The notes under the pieces: generated by a model
Told to the model about the DNA's origin: nothing
The model's input: the letters and a program-made list of their open reading frames with translations, nothing else
The model's database searches: none
Part shown: positions 24,237 to 33,953 of the stretch, one piece after another
Layout: every line of letters starts with the position of its first letter
Numbering within the stretch: the first letter of the stretch is position 1
Source of the DNA: an uncultured Tenacibaculum sp.
GTDB taxonomy: Bacteria > Bacteroidota > Bacteroidia > Flavobacteriales > Flavobacteriaceae
Direction: 5' to 3'
NCBI RefSeq assembly: GCF_947495995.1
Contig: NZ_CANMAX010000002.1
Coordinates: 372,001-436,000, forward strand
DNA: 64,000 nucleotides
Position numbers and translations under genes: made by a program

Positions 24237-25403
24237 ATGACCATAGAAAAAATTCTAGCAAAACTAGTATCATTTCCAGTACTTGGAGGTGAAAGTAATT
24301 TAAATATTATTCATTGGATTCAAGAATATATCGAATCATTTGGAGTAGAAACACATTTGGTTCCTAATGAAGAAGGAAATAAAGCTTCTTTACATTGTAG
24401 AATTGGTCCTGCTGTTGATGGTGGCGTAATTCTATCTGGTCATACTGATGTTGTTCCTGTAGCTGGTCAAAAATGGGAAACAGATCCTTTCACATTAATA
24501 GATAAAGGAGATGGAAAACTTTATGGTAGAGGATCTTGTGATATGAAAGGTTTTGTCGCTTGTTGTTTAGCTGTATTACCTGAAATGATTAAAGCTAACT
24601 TAAAAAAACCAATCTATTTTGCTTTTTCTTATGATGAAGAAATTGGTTGTTTAGCGGGAACTGAACTGGCAAACACAATTAAAAACTTTTACAAAGAAAC
24701 TCCGAAATATGCAATCATTGGCGAACCTTCTTTAATGGAACCTATTGTTGGGCAAAAAGGAATTTATATTCTAGAAACTTATGTTAGTGGTTCAGAAGGT
24801 CACAGCAGTCGAATAAAACAAGAAGTTAGTGCTATTCACGAATCGATGCGTTTAATTCTTTGGTTAGAGAATAAAATGAATCAGTTAATTGCTGATAAAC
24901 AATTTGACGATCGTTTTCATCCTCCACATTCTACAATTCATATTGGCCAAGTAAGTGGTGGAATTGCACCAAATATTATTGCAGATAAAGCTCATTTTTA
25001 CTGGGACTTACGTACCGTTCCTATGGATGATGTATATGAAATTGTTGCTGAATTTGAAGCATATTGTAGAGAAAGAGAATCAGAATTAAAAAAAGTATTT
25101 CCAGATTTTTCTATTAAAACTATTGAAAATCATCCATCTGTTCCACATTTAGATACAAAAAATGATGCAGACGTTGTCAATTTAATTAAAAATATATGTG
25201 GACGTTCGAAATTAAATACAGTGGCTTATGCTTCGGAAGCTGGTCAGTTTGCAAATGAAGGTTTTCAATCTGTAATTTGCGGACCAGGATCTATAGCACA
25301 AGCACATAGAGCTAATGAGTTTATAGCAAAAGAACAATTAGAAAAAGGAGTTGAAATGATAGAAAAATTAGTTCAGGAATTATCTTCTGAAACTTTCAAA
25401 TAA
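24237..25403 (+). CDS. M20-family deacylase, ArgE-like
   Basis: A dinuclear-zinc amidohydrolase of 388 residues without a signal peptide. Visible ligands and catalysts: SGHTDVVP (H69, catalytic D71), the bridging D102 in GRGSCDMKG, the EE pair in SYDEEIGC (E134 general base, E135), plus the dimerisation domain at about 180-290 (GSEGHSSRIKQ) and a C-terminal AHRANE histidine. The overall layout matches N-acetylornithine deacetylase. No arginine genes are nearby; instead it abuts a YfcC transporter and follows ggt, so a role in splitting imported N-acyl amino acids or dipeptides is as likely as arginine synthesis. Confidence 0.85.
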   Translation: MTIEKILAKLVSFPVLGGESNLNIIHWIQEYIESFGVETHLVPNEEGNKASLHCRIGPAVDGGVILSGHTDVVPVAGQKWETDPFTLIDKGDGKLYGRGSCDMKGFVACCLAVLPEMIKANLKKPIYFAFSYDEEIGCLAGTELANTIKNFYKETPKYAIIGEPSLMEPIVGQKGIYILETYVSGSEGHSSRIKQEVSAIHESMRLILWLENKMNQLIADKQFDDRFHPPHSTIHIGQVSGGIAPNIIADKAHFYWDLRTVPMDDVYEIVAEFEAYCRERESELKKVFPDFSIKTIENHPSVPHLDTKNDADVVNLIKNICGRSKLNTVAYASEAGQFANEGFQSVICGPGSIAQAHRANEFIAKEQLEKGVEMIEKLVQELSSETFK

Positions 25404-25495
25404 AAATAGACTAAGAAAAAGAGATTGTTTGCAGTGAAATAGAAAATATATAATTAGAGAAAATTAAACCAGCCTAATCATATAAATCTAAAACA

Positions 25496-28400
25496 ATGAA
25501 TTCAATTTCAAAATTATTAATTGCATTCGGGCTTATGCTTCTAATAATTCCATTACAAGCCCAAAAAATTAGTAGTAAAACCTTTAGTGGTTTGCCGCTT
25601 AGAAATATCGGACCAGCTTTTACTTCTGGAAGAATTGCAGATATTGCTATTCATCCTAAAAATGAAAATGTTTGGTATGTAGCTGTTGGTTCTGGTGGTG
25701 TTTGGAAAACTACAAACTCAGGAACTACTTGGAAACCAATTTTTGATCAGCAAAAATCATATTCAATTGGTGCTATAACTATCGATCCAAACAATCCACA
25801 TACAATTTGGGTTGGAACTGGAGAAAATGTTGGTGGTCGTCATGTGGCTTTCGGAGATGGTATTTATGTAAGTCATGATGATGGAGCGAGCTGGAAAAAT
25901 ATGGGATTAAAAAACTCAGAGCATTTATCAAAAATCGTAGTACATCCAGAAGATTCTAATATTATTTGGGCTGTTTCTCAAGGTCCGTTATGGACTTCAG
26001 GTGGTGAACGTGGAGTTTATAAATCAATAGATGGAGGAAAAACATGGAAAAGAACTTTAGGAGATAACAAATGGGTTGGAGCTACCGATTTAGTTATGGA
26101 TCCTAGAAATGCTGATGTTTTATATGCAGCTACTTGGCAACGCCAGCGAATTGTTGCAGGATATTTAGGTGGAGGACCAGGTTCTGGAATTCACAAAAGT
26201 ACTGACGGAGGTGAAACTTGGACAAAATTAAAAAAAGGAATTCCTGGTTCTAACTTAGGAAAAGTTGGTTTAGCTATTTCTCCTTTTAATCCAGATGTTA
26301 TTTATGCTGCAATTGAGTTAGATAGAAGAAAAGGAGGACTTTTTATGTCTACAAACAGAGGTGAATCTTGGAAAAAACAATCTAACGCAGTTTCTGGTGG
26401 TACTGGTCCACATTATTATCAAGAACTATATGCGTCTCCTCATCATGAAGGAAAATTGTTTTTAATGAATAATTACGTGCAAATTTCAGACGATCATGGT
26501 AAAACATTTTATACTATGAATGAGCGTAATAAGCACGTAGATAGCCATGCTATGGCTTTTAAAACTTCAGACCCTAATTATGTTTTATTTGGAACTGACG
26601 GTGGTTTATATGAAAGTTTTGATTTAACTAAAAGCTGGAAATTCATTAGAAATTTACCAATTACTCAGTATTTTAAATTAGCTGTTGATGATTCTAAACC
26701 GTTTTATAAAATATACGGTGGAACTCAAGATAATGGATCACATGGTGGACCGTCACAAACAATTTATTCAGATGGAATTACAAATGGTGATTGGTGGAAA
26801 ACTTTAGGAGCTGACGGACATCAATCTGCTATTGAGCCAGGTAACCCGAATATCACTTATGGTGAATTTCAACAAGGAGCACTTTGGAGAATAGATCAAA
26901 CAACAAAAGAAACGGTATTTATTCAACCTCAAGCTTTAGAAGGAGATCCTTTCGAACGTTTTAATTGGGATGCACCAATTTTAGTAAGTCCACATAATCC
27001 AAAACGTTTATTCTTTGCTTCTCAACGTGTTTGGCGTTCAGAAAATAGAGGAGATGATTGGACTCCAATTTCTAAAGATTTAACTTTAAATCAAGAACGT
27101 ATTACTTTACCATATTACGGAAAACAACAAAGTTGGGATAATGCATGGGATGTATATGCAATGTCTAACTATAATACGATTACATCTTTAGCTGAGTCAC
27201 CAAAACAAGAAGGTTTATTATATGCTGGAACAGATGATGGAATTATTCAAACTACTGAAGATGGAGGAAATACTTGGAGAAAATCCTCATTAAACACTGT
27301 AAAAGGGTTAGGTTTTGTTCCTTTTGTTAATGATGTTCGTGCCGATTTATTTGATGCAAATGTAGTATATGCAGCTGTTGACAATCATAAATATGGAGAT
27401 TATAAACCTTATATTCTTAAGAGTACAAATAAAGGAAAAAGTTGGTCGATCATCAGTGGAGATTTACCAGAACGATTATTAGTTTGGAGGTTAGTACAAG
27501 ATCATGTAAATAAAGATTTAATTTTCGCAGCTACAGAATATGGTATTTATTTTACTTACAACGGCGGAACAAATTGGATACAATTAAAAGGAGGAGTTCC
27601 AACAATTTCTTTTAGAGATATTACAATTCAACGTAGAGAAAATGATTTAGTTGGAGCATCTTTCGGTAGAGGATTTTTTGTATTAGATGATATTACACCA
27701 TTACGTAACTTCAATAAATCTATGCTATCAAAAGAAGCGACATTGTTTCCTATAAAAGATGCATATTGGTATAAACAAGCAAGTAGAGTTGGAAGTCAAG
27801 GAGATGCTGAATATAAAGCACCAAATCCAGCTTACGGAGCTCGTTTTACATATTTCATGTCAGATAAAGTAAAATCTTTAAAAGACGAACGTAAAGCAAG
27901 AGAGAAAAATAATACTGATTTCCCAGGATGGGAAGCTATTGAAAAAGAAACAAATCAAGAAAAACCAAGTATTGAATTGTTAATTAAAGATGCTTCAGGT
28001 AAGTTGGTAAATACAGTTAAAGGAACAAACAAAAAAGGATTTAACCGAGTGAACTGGAGACTTAATTATCCAAGTAAAAACGGAGAACGATTAAACGTAA
28101 GAGGCGGTAATCGATTTTTTGGCGGCGGACCTTTAGTAACTCCTGGTACGTACACGGCGACACTTGTAAAACGCGTGGATGGTGTAACTACTATACTAGA
28201 AGCGCCAAAAGAATTTAAAGTAATTCCTATGTATGAAGGAGCTTTACCAAGAAAATCATATAATGAAATGAATACGTTTAGAGAAGACGTATTTGCTTTC
28301 AGACAAGATTTAACAGCTACCAACATTGAGATGAGGAAGCAATTACAGAAAATTTCAGCAATGAAACGTGCTGCACATAAAACAACAGCGCCAAATGATG

Positions 28401-28723
28401 CTTTATTAAAAGATATAAATAAGGTTAGATTAGACTTACTAGCGATTCAAAAAGAACTAGGAGGCGATCCTGTAAAAGATTTAATCGGAGAAAAATCAAA
28501 CCCTAATGCGGGTGAAGGAACTAGTATTTCGTGGAGAGCTTTTACAAGTACATACGGACCAACTGGAACTCATAAAGGTTTTTTAAGAAGAGTTAAGAGT
28601 CAATTACAAAAAGTAAAAACTAAATTAAACACTGTACTAAATACAACAATGCCAGGAATTGAGCGACGTCTTAAACAAGCTGGAGCTCCTTGGATTGAAG
28701 GTCAGGGATTAATTAATAACTAG
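25496..28723 (+). CDS. Large secreted BNR/VPS10-type beta-propeller protein, copy 1
   Basis: The 1075-residue protein has a Sec signal (1-23, LLIIPLQAQ) and a double propeller built from BNR/sortilin-like repeats, seen as recurrent S-x-D-G-G-x-T-W signatures: KTTNSGTTWKPI, HDDGASWKNM, SIDGGKTWKR, STDGGETWTK, STNRGESWKK, TTEDGGNTWRK and STNKGKSWS. The last 300 residues are a different, helix-rich C-terminal part (PSIELLIKDASGKLVNTVKG, then coiled-coil-like helices). Such proteins are often labelled glycosyl hydrolases, but I see no catalytic signature; a binding or scaffolding role is more cautious. It follows the M20 gene by 92 bases and has a paralogue at 30604. Confidence 0.8.
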   Translation: MNSISKLLIAFGLMLLIIPLQAQKISSKTFSGLPLRNIGPAFTSGRIADIAIHPKNENVWYVAVGSGGVWKTTNSGTTWKPIFDQQKSYSIGAITIDPNNPHTIWVGTGENVGGRHVAFGDGIYVSHDDGASWKNMGLKNSEHLSKIVVHPEDSNIIWAVSQGPLWTSGGERGVYKSIDGGKTWKRTLGDNKWVGATDLVMDPRNADVLYAATWQRQRIVAGYLGGGPGSGIHKSTDGGETWTKLKKGIPGSNLGKVGLAISPFNPDVIYAAIELDRRKGGLFMSTNRGESWKKQSNAVSGGTGPHYYQELYASPHHEGKLFLMNNYVQISDDHGKTFYTMNERNKHVDSHAMAFKTSDPNYVLFGTDGGLYESFDLTKSWKFIRNLPITQYFKLAVDDSKPFYKIYGGTQDNGSHGGPSQTIYSDGITNGDWWKTLGADGHQSAIEPGNPNITYGEFQQGALWRIDQTTKETVFIQPQALEGDPFERFNWDAPILVSPHNPKRLFFASQRVWRSENRGDDWTPISKDLTLNQERITLPYYGKQQSWDNAWDVYAMSNYNTITSLAESPKQEGLLYAGTDDGIIQTTEDGGNTWRKSSLNTVKGLGFVPFVNDVRADLFDANVVYAAVDNHKYGDYKPYILKSTNKGKSWSIISGDLPERLLVWRLVQDHVNKDLIFAATEYGIYFTYNGGTNWIQLKGGVPTISFRDITIQRRENDLVGASFGRGFFVLDDITPLRNFNKSMLSKEATLFPIKDAYWYKQASRVGSQGDAEYKAPNPAYGARFTYFMSDKVKSLKDERKAREKNNTDFPGWEAIEKETNQEKPSIELLIKDASGKLVNTVKGTNKKGFNRVNWRLNYPSKNGERLNVRGGNRFFGGGPLVTPGTYTATLVKRVDGVTTILEAPKEFKVIPMYEGALPRKSYNEMNTFREDVFAFRQDLTATNIEMRKQLQKISAMKRAAHKTTAPNDALLKDINKVRLDLLAIQKELGGDPVKDLIGEKSNPNAGEGTSISWRAFTSTYGPTGTHKGFLRRVKSQLQKVKTKLNTVLNTTMPGIERRLKQAGAPWIEGQGLINN

Positions 28724-28741
28724 TTTATTGTAAAAATATAA

Positions 28742-28786
28742 AGAATCGACCTGTAAAACTTTAGTTTTAAGGTCGATTCTGTTTTT
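28742..28786. terminator. Terminator, probably bidirectional
   Basis: AGAATCGACC pairs with GGTCGATTCT, with an inner TAAAAC/GTTTTA stem, followed by GTTTTT. It separates the propeller gene from the convergent T9SS gene. Confidence 0.85.
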
Positions 28787-28796
28787 ATCAAAAGTA

Positions 28797-29615
28797 TTAT
28801 TTCTTAATAATCTTTTTATTTAAGAAACTTCCATCTTTAAATGTAATTCTAACAATATAAAAACCAGTACTATAATTACTGATGTCAAAAGAACTTTTCT
28901 TATTGAGTATAGACAGCTTATTTTTACTTTTTACCATACCAATTTGATTAAAGATTTCTATTGTATTGATATCCTTATTACTTTCTATGTTTATAGTATT
29001 TGTGATAGGATTAGGAAATATAAAAGTTGAATTGTCAGATAAAATTTCTTTGTTTCCTGCAGTACTTATTCTAATTGATCTTCCTTGTGGTGTACAACCT
29101 TCAATAAAAGCCTTAAAAATAGATCCTGATCTAGCATGAAAACCTGGTAGTAATCGAACTCGCTCACCAGCATCGTATTCAGCATTTATATTCGTTAAAA
29201 TAATATTACTTGCCGAAATTCTATTCTGAGCACTTAGAAAATTAAACTGACCAGCTGTTGCTGTTTCAGTAATTACACGATTTAAAGGACAATCACCAGC
29301 ACCTGAATCCAAAGTTCTAAAAGAACCCGTAAAAGGAATACTATTTCCTGAAGGACAAGCTGTAGTTACTGAATATGAATACACTGTATTTGGAGTTAAT
29401 CCTCCAAAACTTGTTACTGTTTGACCTGCTGTTGCAAAAATAGTTTGTACCCCAACTACTGTTACGTTATAACCTGATGCTCCTGGAACGGGATTCCAAC
29501 TAATAAAAACCGATGTCGCATTTGGTGTTGGAATTACAGAATTAGGAAACGGACAAGACTGACTGTAACTTAAAAAGCCAAATAAACTAAATAATATAAT
29601 TATGATTTTCTTCAT
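28797..29615 (-). CDS. T9SS-sorted surface protein with Fn3 and 3-coathanger domains
   Basis: The start at 29615 (MKKIIIILFSLFGFLSYSQ, a signal peptide) is preferred over a Met ten codons upstream. The 272-residue protein has an Fn3 domain (about 20-100, FISWNPVPGASGYNVTVVG), a middle domain resembling the 3-coathanger stack (NIILTNINAEYDAGERVRLL then PGFHARSGSIFKAFIEGC), and a C-terminal type A sorting domain (about 195-272, FIFPNPITNTINIES ... GFYIVRITFKDGS ... KKIIKK). It is thus exported through the type IX system and attached to, or released from, the surface. It lies 16 bases downstream of the neighbouring minus-strand gene, so they are one operon. Confidence 0.88.
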   Translation of the reverse strand: MKKIIIILFSLFGFLSYSQSCPFPNSVIPTPNATSVFISWNPVPGASGYNVTVVGVQTIFATAGQTVTSFGGLTPNTVYSYSVTTACPSGNSIPFTGSFRTLDSGAGDCPLNRVITETATAGQFNFLSAQNRISASNIILTNINAEYDAGERVRLLPGFHARSGSIFKAFIEGCTPQGRSIRISTAGNKEILSDNSTFIFPNPITNTINIESNKDINTIEIFNQIGMVKSKNKLSILNKKSSFDISNYSTGFYIVRITFKDGSFLNKKIIKK

Positions 29616-29631
29616 AATGGATGGTTTTAAA

Positions 29632-30339
29632 TTATTTAGCTTCAAGAGCTTTTTCTAAAGCTTTAATTCTTCTCTCTTGTTCAATTGTGTATAATGTCAA
29701 TTCTTCTACTTTTTGTAATAAAAGATTCGTCATTTTTTTTAGGTGCAATCCTTCGTCTTTAATTTCTTTTGCTGAAGGAATACCTGGTAAATGCATGTTT
29801 TCTTTAGTGTAGGCTGCAACTTCTTCAAGTGTTGGCATTGTATAATCGCTTTTTAATTGAGAAATTCCTTTGTAATATTTTTCAAAAACATAATCTGCAG
29901 GAATATTTAAATCTACACGTACTTCTTTTGCATGAATATCTCCATTAACAGTTAAAGTTGCATCAGGAATAGCTGTACGAATTCCGACACGTTGTGTTCT
30001 AGTTGCTACTAAAATTCTTGAAGGATTATTAGTGAAAGATGAAGAAACTCCAAGACTAAACTGGCCAGAGTTAGGATCAAATCTTATAGTACCTCCATAT
30101 CTAGATGGATCGGTATCTGAACCATTATTAGGATTAAACCTAAAACCAATTTGCTGTGTACCTCCATTATGAAAATACATTCCTGTTCCAACTTGAAAAA
30201 TAGATTGTGGATTATTAGTACCTACACCAACATTTCCAAATCTATATATATTTCCAGATGTTCCAGTGCTTCCTGCCCATTGTCCGTAGCTAAAAAAAGC
30301 TGTTAAAATAAGTAGTAATGATAAAGTAATTTTTTTCAT
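29632..30339 (-). CDS. Secreted tail-fibre-like protein with C-terminal coiled coil
   Basis: The 235-residue protein has a Sec signal (1-19, FFSYGQ), two short repeats of the GNVGVGTNNPQSIFQV / VGIRTAIPDATLTVNG type, then PADYVFEKYYKGISQL and MHLPGIPSAKEI followed by a long charged helix (LLLQKVEELTLYTIEQERRI). This is the layout of flavobacterial surface proteins that resemble phage tail-fibre chaperone (S74-like) ends. It has no T9SS sorting domain, while its operon partner does. Role on the surface is unknown; trimerisation through the C-terminal coiled coil is inferred. Confidence 0.75.
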   Translation of the reverse strand: MKKITLSLLLILTAFFSYGQWAGSTGTSGNIYRFGNVGVGTNNPQSIFQVGTGMYFHNGGTQQIGFRFNPNNGSDTDPSRYGGTIRFDPNSGQFSLGVSSSFTNNPSRILVATRTQRVGIRTAIPDATLTVNGDIHAKEVRVDLNIPADYVFEKYYKGISQLKSDYTMPTLEEVAAYTKENMHLPGIPSAKEIKDEGLHLKKMTNLLLQKVEELTLYTIEQERRIKALEKALEAK

Positions 30340-30603
30340 GATATTAAATTTTATTATTTCGATTAGAGAAATAAAGTTTAGATTTTATACTACACTTATC
30401 AATACAATTTTCAAATGCGTAATTGTTTTTTTCAAATACGCTTTTACTTCTAAATATTATAGTAGTTTTATTAACATATAATTAAGAAAAACCGAGGTTT
30501 ACTGCTTACAAAACAGAATAATTTGTTTGAAATTTCTATAATTGATTACTTACGATTTTTGTTTTGTAATTTGGACACATATCAATCAAGAAATTTATAA
30601 TAA

Positions 30604-33600
30604 ATGAAAAAAGCACTTGTCATTATACTTGGTATGCTATTTAGTTTTTCCCAAGTTTGTGATGCACAAAAAAGAAAAAAAAGGAAAACTTCAGAGAAGT
30701 CTCCTTTAGCATCAATTAATATTTCTGGCCTTAAGTGGAGAAATGTTGGTCCAGCTTTAACTTCTGGTAGAATTTCAGATTTTGCTTTCAATCCTAAAAA
30801 TCCATACGAATATTATGTTGCTACAGCAGCAGGTGGAGTTTGGAAAACTGTAAATGCAGGAGTTACTTACGAGCCAATTTTCGATTCACAAGGTTCTTAT
30901 TCTATCGGTTGTATTACTATGGATCCAAATAATTCAAATGTAATTTGGGTTGGAACAGGAGAAAATAATAATCAGCGTTCCGTTTCTTACGGAGATGGAA
31001 TTTACAAATCTTTAGATGGAGGAAAGTCTTGGCAACATATGGGGTTGAAAAACTCTGAACATATTGGAAAGATTATAGTTCACCCTGAAAATTCTGATAT
31101 TGTTTATGTAGCTGCTATCGGACCTTTATGGAGTAAAGGAGGAGATAGAGGTTTGTATAAAACTGAAGATGGAGGTAAAACTTGGAAATCTGTAATTAAA
31201 GTTGACACTCATACGGGGGTTAATGACGTAGTTATGGATCCAAGAGATCCAAATATTTTATATGCATCAACTTTACAAAGAAGACGTCATGTGTATACTT
31301 ATGTTGGAGGCGGACCAGGTTCTGCAATGCACAAAAGTACTGACGGAGGTGAAACTTGGACTAAGATCAACAAAGGTTTACCAAATGTTGAATTAGGTCG
31401 TATTGGTTTAGCTATATCTCCAGCGAATCCAGAAAAAATATATGCTATTGTTGAAGCTGCGAACAGAAAAGGTGGTTTTTACGTATCAACAAATAGAGGA
31501 GCGAGTTGGAAAAAACAAAGTTCTCATGTAACAAGTGGAAATTATTATCAAGAAATTATTGCCGATCCTGTAGATGAAAATACAGTGTATTCAATGGATA
31601 CTTGGATGTCTGTAACTCATAATGGAGGAAAATCATTTGAGTTAGTAGGAGAGGACACCAAACACGTAGATAATCACTGTATGTGGATTAATCCAAATAA
31701 CAACAAACATTGGGTTGTAGGTTGTGATGGTGGTATTTACGAAACTTTCGATGCTGCAAAAACTTGGGATTTCAAAGAAAATTTACCTGTTACACAGTTT
31801 TATAAAGTTGCTTTAGATAATGATTATCCTTTTTATAATATTTATGGAGGAACTCAAGATAATTTTAGTTTAGGAGGACCATCAAGAGTTTTAACAAATC
31901 ATGGAATTCGTAATTCAGAATGGTTTATTACTAATGGAGGAGACGGTTTTGAGTCTCAAATCGATCCTAATAATCCGAATATTGTGTATGCGCAATCTCA
32001 ATATGGAGGTTTAGTTCGTTTCGATAAAAAGAGTGGAGAAAAAGTAGGAATTAAACCTAAAGCTAGAAAAGGTGAAAATGCATATCGTTTTAATTGGGAT
32101 GCACCATTAGTGGTAAGTAAGCACGCGCCTGGAAGATTATATTTTGCAGCGAATAAAGTATTTAGATCTAATGATTACGGAAATACTTGGGAAGTTATTA
32201 GTGATGATTTATCACAACAAATAGATCGTAATACATTAAAAGTTTACGATAGAGTAGTGAGTATTGATGCGGTAATGAAAAACGGTTCTACCTCACTTTA
32301 TGGAAGTGTTGTTGCTTTTTCAGAATCTCCAATAAATAAGAATCTTTTAGCTGCTGGTACAGATGATGGTTTAATTCATATTTCTGAAAATGGTGGACAA
32401 TCTTGGCGTAAGATTTCTAACGTTCCTGGAGCTCCAAATCAATCATATGTGAATAGTGTGTACTTATCAAGACACAATGAAAATGTAATTTATGTAGCTT
32501 TCAATCATCATAAATATGGTGATTTTAAGCCGTATATTTTTAAATCAACAAATAAAGGAGCAAGCTGGACTTCTATTGCTTCTAATCTACCTGAAAGAGG
32601 TAGTGTTTATGCAATTGAAGAAGATCATGTAGATAAAAATCTGTTGTTTGTAGGAACTGAATTCGGTGCTTTCTTTACACCAAATCAAGGACAAAATTGG
32701 AAACAATTAAAAAGTGGATTACCTACAATTGCTGTTAGAGATATAGCAATTCAAGAACGTGAGAATGATTTAGTTTTAGGAACATTCGGACGTGGTTTTT
32801 ATGTTTTAGATGATTATTCTGTTTTAAGAACTATTGAAAATGCAAAACCAACTGAAAAAGCTAAAATTTATCCAATTCGTACAGCTTTAATGTGGGAAAA
32901 AAGTAGCCCATTAGGATTACCAGGAAAAGCTTTTCAAGGAGATAATCATTATACAGCTAAAAACTTAGGGCCAGAAGCACTTATCACGTATTATTATGAT
33001 TCAAGTTATAAGTCTTTAAAAAGTGAAAGACAAAAAAAGGAGAAAAAATTAACCAAATCTGGTTCAGATACTCCTTATCCAAGTTACGATGATTTAAAAG
33101 CTGAATCTGATCAAGCTAAAGAAGAATTAGTTTTCATTATTAAAGATAATAGCGGAAGTGTAGTTAAAAAGGAATTTAAATCAGTTCGTAAAGGAGTTCA
33201 ACGTTTCCACTGGAATTTAAGATATACACCTCAAGATCCTATAAATTTAAGTAGACCTGGTTTTTATAATCCATTTAGTGGAAATAGAGAAGGAACATTA
33301 GTTTTTCCAGGAAATTATACTGTAGAAATGGCTTTATTAAAAGATGGAGTTTTAGAAACATTAACAACTCCAGTATCTTTTGTTGTAAAAGCTTTGAATA
33401 ATGTAGAAATGCCAGCTAAGGATCGTTTAGAAAAAGTGGCTTTCCAAAAGCAATTGGCAAAATTACAGGCAGATATGGGAATTACACGTAATCTATTATC
33501 TGATTCAAGAAATAAAATACGTTACATCAAAGTAGCTATTAAACAAGCTGAACAACCATTAGGAAGCTTATTAGCTGAAGTGAAAGAGATAGAAGAACAA

Positions 33601-33888
33601 TTAGAGAAAATGCAATTAGAATTATATGGAGATCCTATCAAACGTAGATTAGATATCGATCAACCATTATCGCCTGCTAGTCGTTTAGGTTCTATCGGAT
33701 ATGAACAAAAGTATTCTACAGCAACACCAACAAATACACATAGAGAAAGTTATGCTATTGCTAAAGAACAAATCACTGTAGTAAAAAGGATAGCTGAAAA
33801 AGTGTATAATGAAGATTTAAAAGCGTTAGAAAAGAAGTTAATCAATTTAGGAGCACCATATACTCCTGGAAGAGGATACAAAGATTAA
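30604..33888 (+). CDS. Large secreted BNR/VPS10-type beta-propeller protein, copy 2
   Basis: This 1094-residue paralogue of the gene at 25496 keeps the same order: signal peptide (1-22, SFSQVCDAQ), a basic linker, the LKWRNVGPALTSGRISDF opening, and BNR repeats (SLDGGKSWQH, KTEDGGKTWKS, STDGGETWTK, STNRGASWKK, SENGGQSWRK, STNKGASWTS). The block around GGTQDNFSLGGPSR matches GGTQDNGSHGGPSQ in copy 1. The C-terminal 300 residues are again helix-rich (EVKEIEEQLEKMQLELYGDP). It has neither a T9SS domain nor a visible catalytic motif. It is separated from copy 1 by the minus-strand T9SS operon and has a 264-base upstream region in which I see no strong promoter. Confidence 0.8.
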   Translation: MKKALVIILGMLFSFSQVCDAQKRKKRKTSEKSPLASINISGLKWRNVGPALTSGRISDFAFNPKNPYEYYVATAAGGVWKTVNAGVTYEPIFDSQGSYSIGCITMDPNNSNVIWVGTGENNNQRSVSYGDGIYKSLDGGKSWQHMGLKNSEHIGKIIVHPENSDIVYVAAIGPLWSKGGDRGLYKTEDGGKTWKSVIKVDTHTGVNDVVMDPRDPNILYASTLQRRRHVYTYVGGGPGSAMHKSTDGGETWTKINKGLPNVELGRIGLAISPANPEKIYAIVEAANRKGGFYVSTNRGASWKKQSSHVTSGNYYQEIIADPVDENTVYSMDTWMSVTHNGGKSFELVGEDTKHVDNHCMWINPNNNKHWVVGCDGGIYETFDAAKTWDFKENLPVTQFYKVALDNDYPFYNIYGGTQDNFSLGGPSRVLTNHGIRNSEWFITNGGDGFESQIDPNNPNIVYAQSQYGGLVRFDKKSGEKVGIKPKARKGENAYRFNWDAPLVVSKHAPGRLYFAANKVFRSNDYGNTWEVISDDLSQQIDRNTLKVYDRVVSIDAVMKNGSTSLYGSVVAFSESPINKNLLAAGTDDGLIHISENGGQSWRKISNVPGAPNQSYVNSVYLSRHNENVIYVAFNHHKYGDFKPYIFKSTNKGASWTSIASNLPERGSVYAIEEDHVDKNLLFVGTEFGAFFTPNQGQNWKQLKSGLPTIAVRDIAIQERENDLVLGTFGRGFYVLDDYSVLRTIENAKPTEKAKIYPIRTALMWEKSSPLGLPGKAFQGDNHYTAKNLGPEALITYYYDSSYKSLKSERQKKEKKLTKSGSDTPYPSYDDLKAESDQAKEELVFIIKDNSGSVVKKEFKSVRKGVQRFHWNLRYTPQDPINLSRPGFYNPFSGNREGTLVFPGNYTVEMALLKDGVLETLTTPVSFVVKALNNVEMPAKDRLEKVAFQKQLAKLQADMGITRNLLSDSRNKIRYIKVAIKQAEQPLGSLLAEVKEIEEQLEKMQLELYGDPIKRRLDIDQPLSPASRLGSIGYEQKYSTATPTNTHRESYAIAKEQITVVKRIAEKVYNEDLKALEKKLINLGAPYTPGRGYKD

Positions 33889-33916
33889 AGCTTTTAAATT
33901 CAAATTGATATAAAGT

Positions 33917-33949
33917 AAAAGTGCCTGTAAATTTACAGGCACTTTTTTT
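33917..33949. terminator. Bidirectional terminator between convergent genes
   Basis: A perfect stem AAAAGTGCCTGTAA / TTACAGGCACTTTT with a two-base loop is flanked by A and T runs; it serves the propeller gene and the convergent phosphatase gene. Confidence 0.92.
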
Positions 33950-33953
33950 ATAA

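Noticed and set aside
25496..33888. Glycosyl hydrolase activity of the BNR propeller proteins
   Set aside because: BNR repeats alone do not show catalysis and no acidic catalytic pair could be recognised.
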